Assembly (NCBI RefSeq): GCF_000758665.1
Contig: NZ_CP009285.1
Location: 1,922,001-1,986,000 of the forward strand
Length of the DNA: 64,000 nucleotides
Source: Paenibacillus borealis
GTDB taxonomy: Bacteria > Bacillota > Bacilli > Paenibacillales > Paenibacillaceae
Direction: 5' to 3'
Shown here: one piece after another, positions 62,025-64,000 of the stretch
How positions within the stretch are numbered: the first letter of the stretch is position 1
Layout of the letters: the number at the start of each line of letters is the position of its first letter
The notes under the pieces: model-generated
Databases searched by the model: none
The model's input: only the letters and a program-made list of their open reading frames with translations
Told to the model about the DNA's origin: nothing
Translations under genes and position numbers: made by a program

Positions 62025-63311
62025 ATGAGCGAACGTCTGCCCTGTCAAACTCCGGGCTGTCAAGCGACCATTCTTCCTGCAACGGCGCTGAGAACAGGCG
62101 GAATCTGCATGCCATGTCATCAGAGGAAGCTTGTGCTTGCGGAGAAGGCATATATTGAGCAAAACCGCAAAGAGGTCAATTTGTACGCAGGTGTAGAGGA
62201 TCCGGTTGAGATCCTTAAAATCATGCATCAGCCGCGGAAATACAACCCGCTTATTCAAGAAGTGTCCTATCCGAAGACCGCGCAGGAGCTGTACCATCAG
62301 CTGACGGAGAGCGGGCGGGAGCGGCTGGAGACTTATGCGATTGCATTGATGGAAGAGGAGGACTGGGACCAGGCGGAAGCCATTCTATTGTCGCTGGTCT
62401 GTTTCACAGACACCCGGATCGGACGGGGGCTGGAGCAGCTCTTCCGCAAAGGCAAATATTATCCTGCGATTCTCTACAAAGACGCTGGAGCCGAAATCCG
62501 GGATAGGCTAATTGAGCTGGTGGAGTGTGATCCGGCAAATCGTAATCATTTGTTGCTTGCGCTGGCCTGGACTTACGATGAAGAGGTAGTTAGGCTGTTC
62601 GCGAAATGGAGGCAGTCCCCGCCGGAGTGGGCCTCAGAGTTATACCAGGCGCCGGAAACCTATGCTCACGAAGCGGGCTGGGAATTAGATGCCGGGGGCG
62701 GGAAGAGGCTGCTGTTTCACCCGGAGTGTTATCATTTCAAAGTGCACAGGGATGAGAATAAGGGAGCATCCACGGCTCATACCGCCGTAATGGCTCTGCA
62801 GACAGGAACCCAATCCTGCCCATGGTGCGGAAGTGAACTGACCGTCTTATTTGATTACGATTTGCAGAATTCATTAGTTCAGTTTATGCAGCTTCCCGGC
62901 CGGCGATTGAGAATTGCCGCTTGTATGCACTGTAATTGTTACGGCACTGTATTTATGAAAGCAGATCTGGACGGCGGTTATGAATGGAGTGAATATAATA
63001 TTGTTCCTGACTACCTGCCGGATAACGAAGGAGAGTTAGAAGAACCGGTATGGCATTCTATGCAGCTGTCGGAACATCCGGCGGGCAGCTATGAAAGTGC
63101 ACATTGGACGCTTGAGGCGCCGGCATCACAGATCGGGGGGCATCCGTCCTGGATCCAGGATGCGGATTATCCCGCATGCCCCGGTTGCTCAGAGACGATG
63201 AAGTTTGTCGCGCAGATGGATATGGAACAAGCAGAAGACAGCGAGGGAATCTATTATGCATTTCTGTGCAGGGATTGCCTGATTACAGCTGTGAATTATC
63301 AGCAGACTTAG
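62025..63311 (+). CDS. Conserved-looking multi-zinc-ribbon protein, function unknown
   Basis: 428 residues from ATG 62025 with AGGAGA six bases upstream. Several CxxC pairs suggest zinc ribbons: CQTPGC with CMPC (about 6-33), CPWCG (about 265), CMHCNC (about 304) and CPGC with CRDC near the end. Between them is a helical, repeat-like stretch (about 90-220) with LLSLVCFTDTRIGRGLEQLF and LLLALAWTYDEEVVRLFAKW, HEAT-like in appearance. No signal or membrane segment. I cannot name the family or function. Confidence 0.7.
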   Translation: MSERLPCQTPGCQATILPATALRTGGICMPCHQRKLVLAEKAYIEQNRKEVNLYAGVEDPVEILKIMHQPRKYNPLIQEVSYPKTAQELYHQLTESGRERLETYAIALMEEEDWDQAEAILLSLVCFTDTRIGRGLEQLFRKGKYYPAILYKDAGAEIRDRLIELVECDPANRNHLLLALAWTYDEEVVRLFAKWRQSPPEWASELYQAPETYAHEAGWELDAGGGKRLLFHPECYHFKVHRDENKGASTAHTAVMALQTGTQSCPWCGSELTVLFDYDLQNSLVQFMQLPGRRLRIAACMHCNCYGTVFMKADLDGGYEWSEYNIVPDYLPDNEGELEEPVWHSMQLSEHPAGSYESAHWTLEAPASQIGGHPSWIQDADYPACPGCSETMKFVAQMDMEQAEDSEGIYYAFLCRDCLITAVNYQQT

Positions 63312-63339
63312 ATGGATTACTAAATATCTATGCAGCAGC

Positions 63340-63384
63340 ATCAAAGAGCAGGGAGGCCAGGAATAGGCCTCACTGCTCTTTGAT
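63340..63384. terminator. Bidirectional terminator
   Basis: ATCAAAGAGCAG-GGAGGCC pairs with GGCCTC-CTGCTCTTTGAT with one mismatch and a seven-base loop. It lies between the convergent zinc-ribbon and cfa genes; T-rich flanks are present on both sides. Confidence 0.88.
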
Positions 63385-63397
63385 TTAACTTACAGAT

Positions 63398-64000
63398 TTA
63401 TTTATACAGATAGTCTCTGGTCAGCGGAAGTGTGTTGTTGACGCCCTTCGTGATTACAAACTGATGGAGATTCGTGATGCCGGCGGTGAAGTTTGCAGCA
63501 CAGGCATTTAAATATAAGCGCCACATCCGGATGAACCTTTCATCAAATTGTTCGCGTACGGATTCAAGATTTGCCTCGAAGTTGTGGACCCATAACTGCA
63601 GCGTTCTATGATAATGCAGCCGGAGATTCTCCAGATCATTGATCCGGAAATTATGCCGGGACATGTGATCCACTAATTCACGGATGGAGGGAATGTAGCC
63701 GCCCGGGAAAATGTATTTCATCAAAAAATCGTTGCCCTCCGTTTCAACAAGGCCGGTAATGCAGTGAAGCAGGGCTGCTCCGCCTTCTGTCAGCAGCTTA
63801 TCCACTTCATCCATAAATACCGGAATGTTAACCCGGCCGACATGCTCAAGCATTCCGACGCTGACGACCCGGTCAAAGCTCAGCTCTTTCTTGCTTAATT
63901 CCCGGTAATCAACAAGCTGCACATCCACCTGGCCTGTCAGCCCTTCTTCTTCGATCCGTTGCTTCGCCTTCTTATATTGTTCTTCACTGAGTGTAATGCC
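63398..64000 (-). CDS. cfa: Cyclopropane-fatty-acyl-phospholipid synthase (3' part; start outside window)
   Basis: The last 200 residues of the enzyme, running off the right edge. The stretch GITLSEEQYKKAKQRI follows the SAM-binding loop in Cfa proteins. SFDRVVSVGMLEHVGRVNIP contains the E-H active-site pair, and FPGGYIPS, HYHRTLQLWVHNFEAN and FIRMWRLYLNACAANF are strongly conserved. The protein adds a methylene from SAM across double bonds of membrane lipids. The stop is at the normal place and nothing looks disrupted. Confidence 0.92.
   Translation of the reverse strand, partial: GITLSEEQYKKAKQRIEEEGLTGQVDVQLVDYRELSKKELSFDRVVSVGMLEHVGRVNIPVFMDEVDKLLTEGGAALLHCITGLVETEGNDFLMKYIFPGGYIPSIRELVDHMSRHNFRINDLENLRLHYHRTLQLWVHNFEANLESVREQFDERFIRMWRLYLNACAANFTAGITNLHQFVITKGVNNTLPLTRDYLYK

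Overview
The window reads as chromosomal DNA of a spore-forming, S-layer-bearing Bacillota, most likely Paenibacillus. The grounds are three SLH-domain genes or gene remnants, LplB/YtcP/LplA-type sugar transporters next to a membrane AraC sensor, strong GGAGG ribosome sites with some TTG/GTG starts, and debris of the sporulation sigma factor gene sigK. The genus is inferred from protein style, not from a marker gene. No rRNA, tRNA or CRISPR array was seen.

Layout. 1-5726: an AT-rich, tightly coupled operon with the Cys-rich tail of a truncated first gene, two BtrH-like (C39-peptidase-fold) proteins and three glycosyltransferases; it looks like part of a specialised-metabolite or peptide-modification cluster continuing to the left. 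5905-9084: a large secreted amidase with an SLH anchor, on the minus strand. 9085-10935: debris holding two sigK remnants around a beheaded zeta-toxin gene. 10936-16667 (minus): a sulfonate-type ABC transporter, a flavin monooxygenase and a TetR regulator with a clear operator. 16668-23431: a truncated TPR-like gene, a third sigK remnant, and a small redox/detoxification group (TetR, quinone oxidoreductase, hydrolase, SDR, Old Yellow Enzyme) littered with decayed TetR genes. 23477-34885: a catabolic operon with an FCD regulator, hydantoinase/oxoprolinase HyuA and HyuB, a PotABCD-like ABC transporter, an M24 peptidase and an MFS exporter.

34866-42849: a fourth sigK remnant sits between two convergent gene ends. 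It is followed by a hybrid 7TM histidine kinase, a REC-SARP response regulator and a secreted Ig-like/SLH protein. 42850-49874: an ABC ATPase remnant, a GH28 pectinase-like enzyme with a YczE-type membrane protein, a broken MerR gene beside an intact alcohol dehydrogenase that still has a MerR-type promoter, and a CE2-type esterase. 49913-51209: a complete IS3-family element inserted in the loop of the esterase gene's terminator, with a GGGG target duplication. 51395-58686: a PadR pair, then a membrane AraC sensor and its LplB-YtcP-LplA sugar importer. 58745-64000: GNAT, MarR, a DinG/XPD-type helicase, a zinc-ribbon protein and the 3' part of cfa.

The GH28, CE2, LplABC and two cre-like sites suggest plant polysaccharide use. 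The most unusual signals are the dispersed sigK fragments (four in about 26 kb, all on the plus strand, two with a related 3' hairpin and one supplying the stop codon of a neighbouring transporter gene) and the paired BtrH-like/glycosyltransferase operon.
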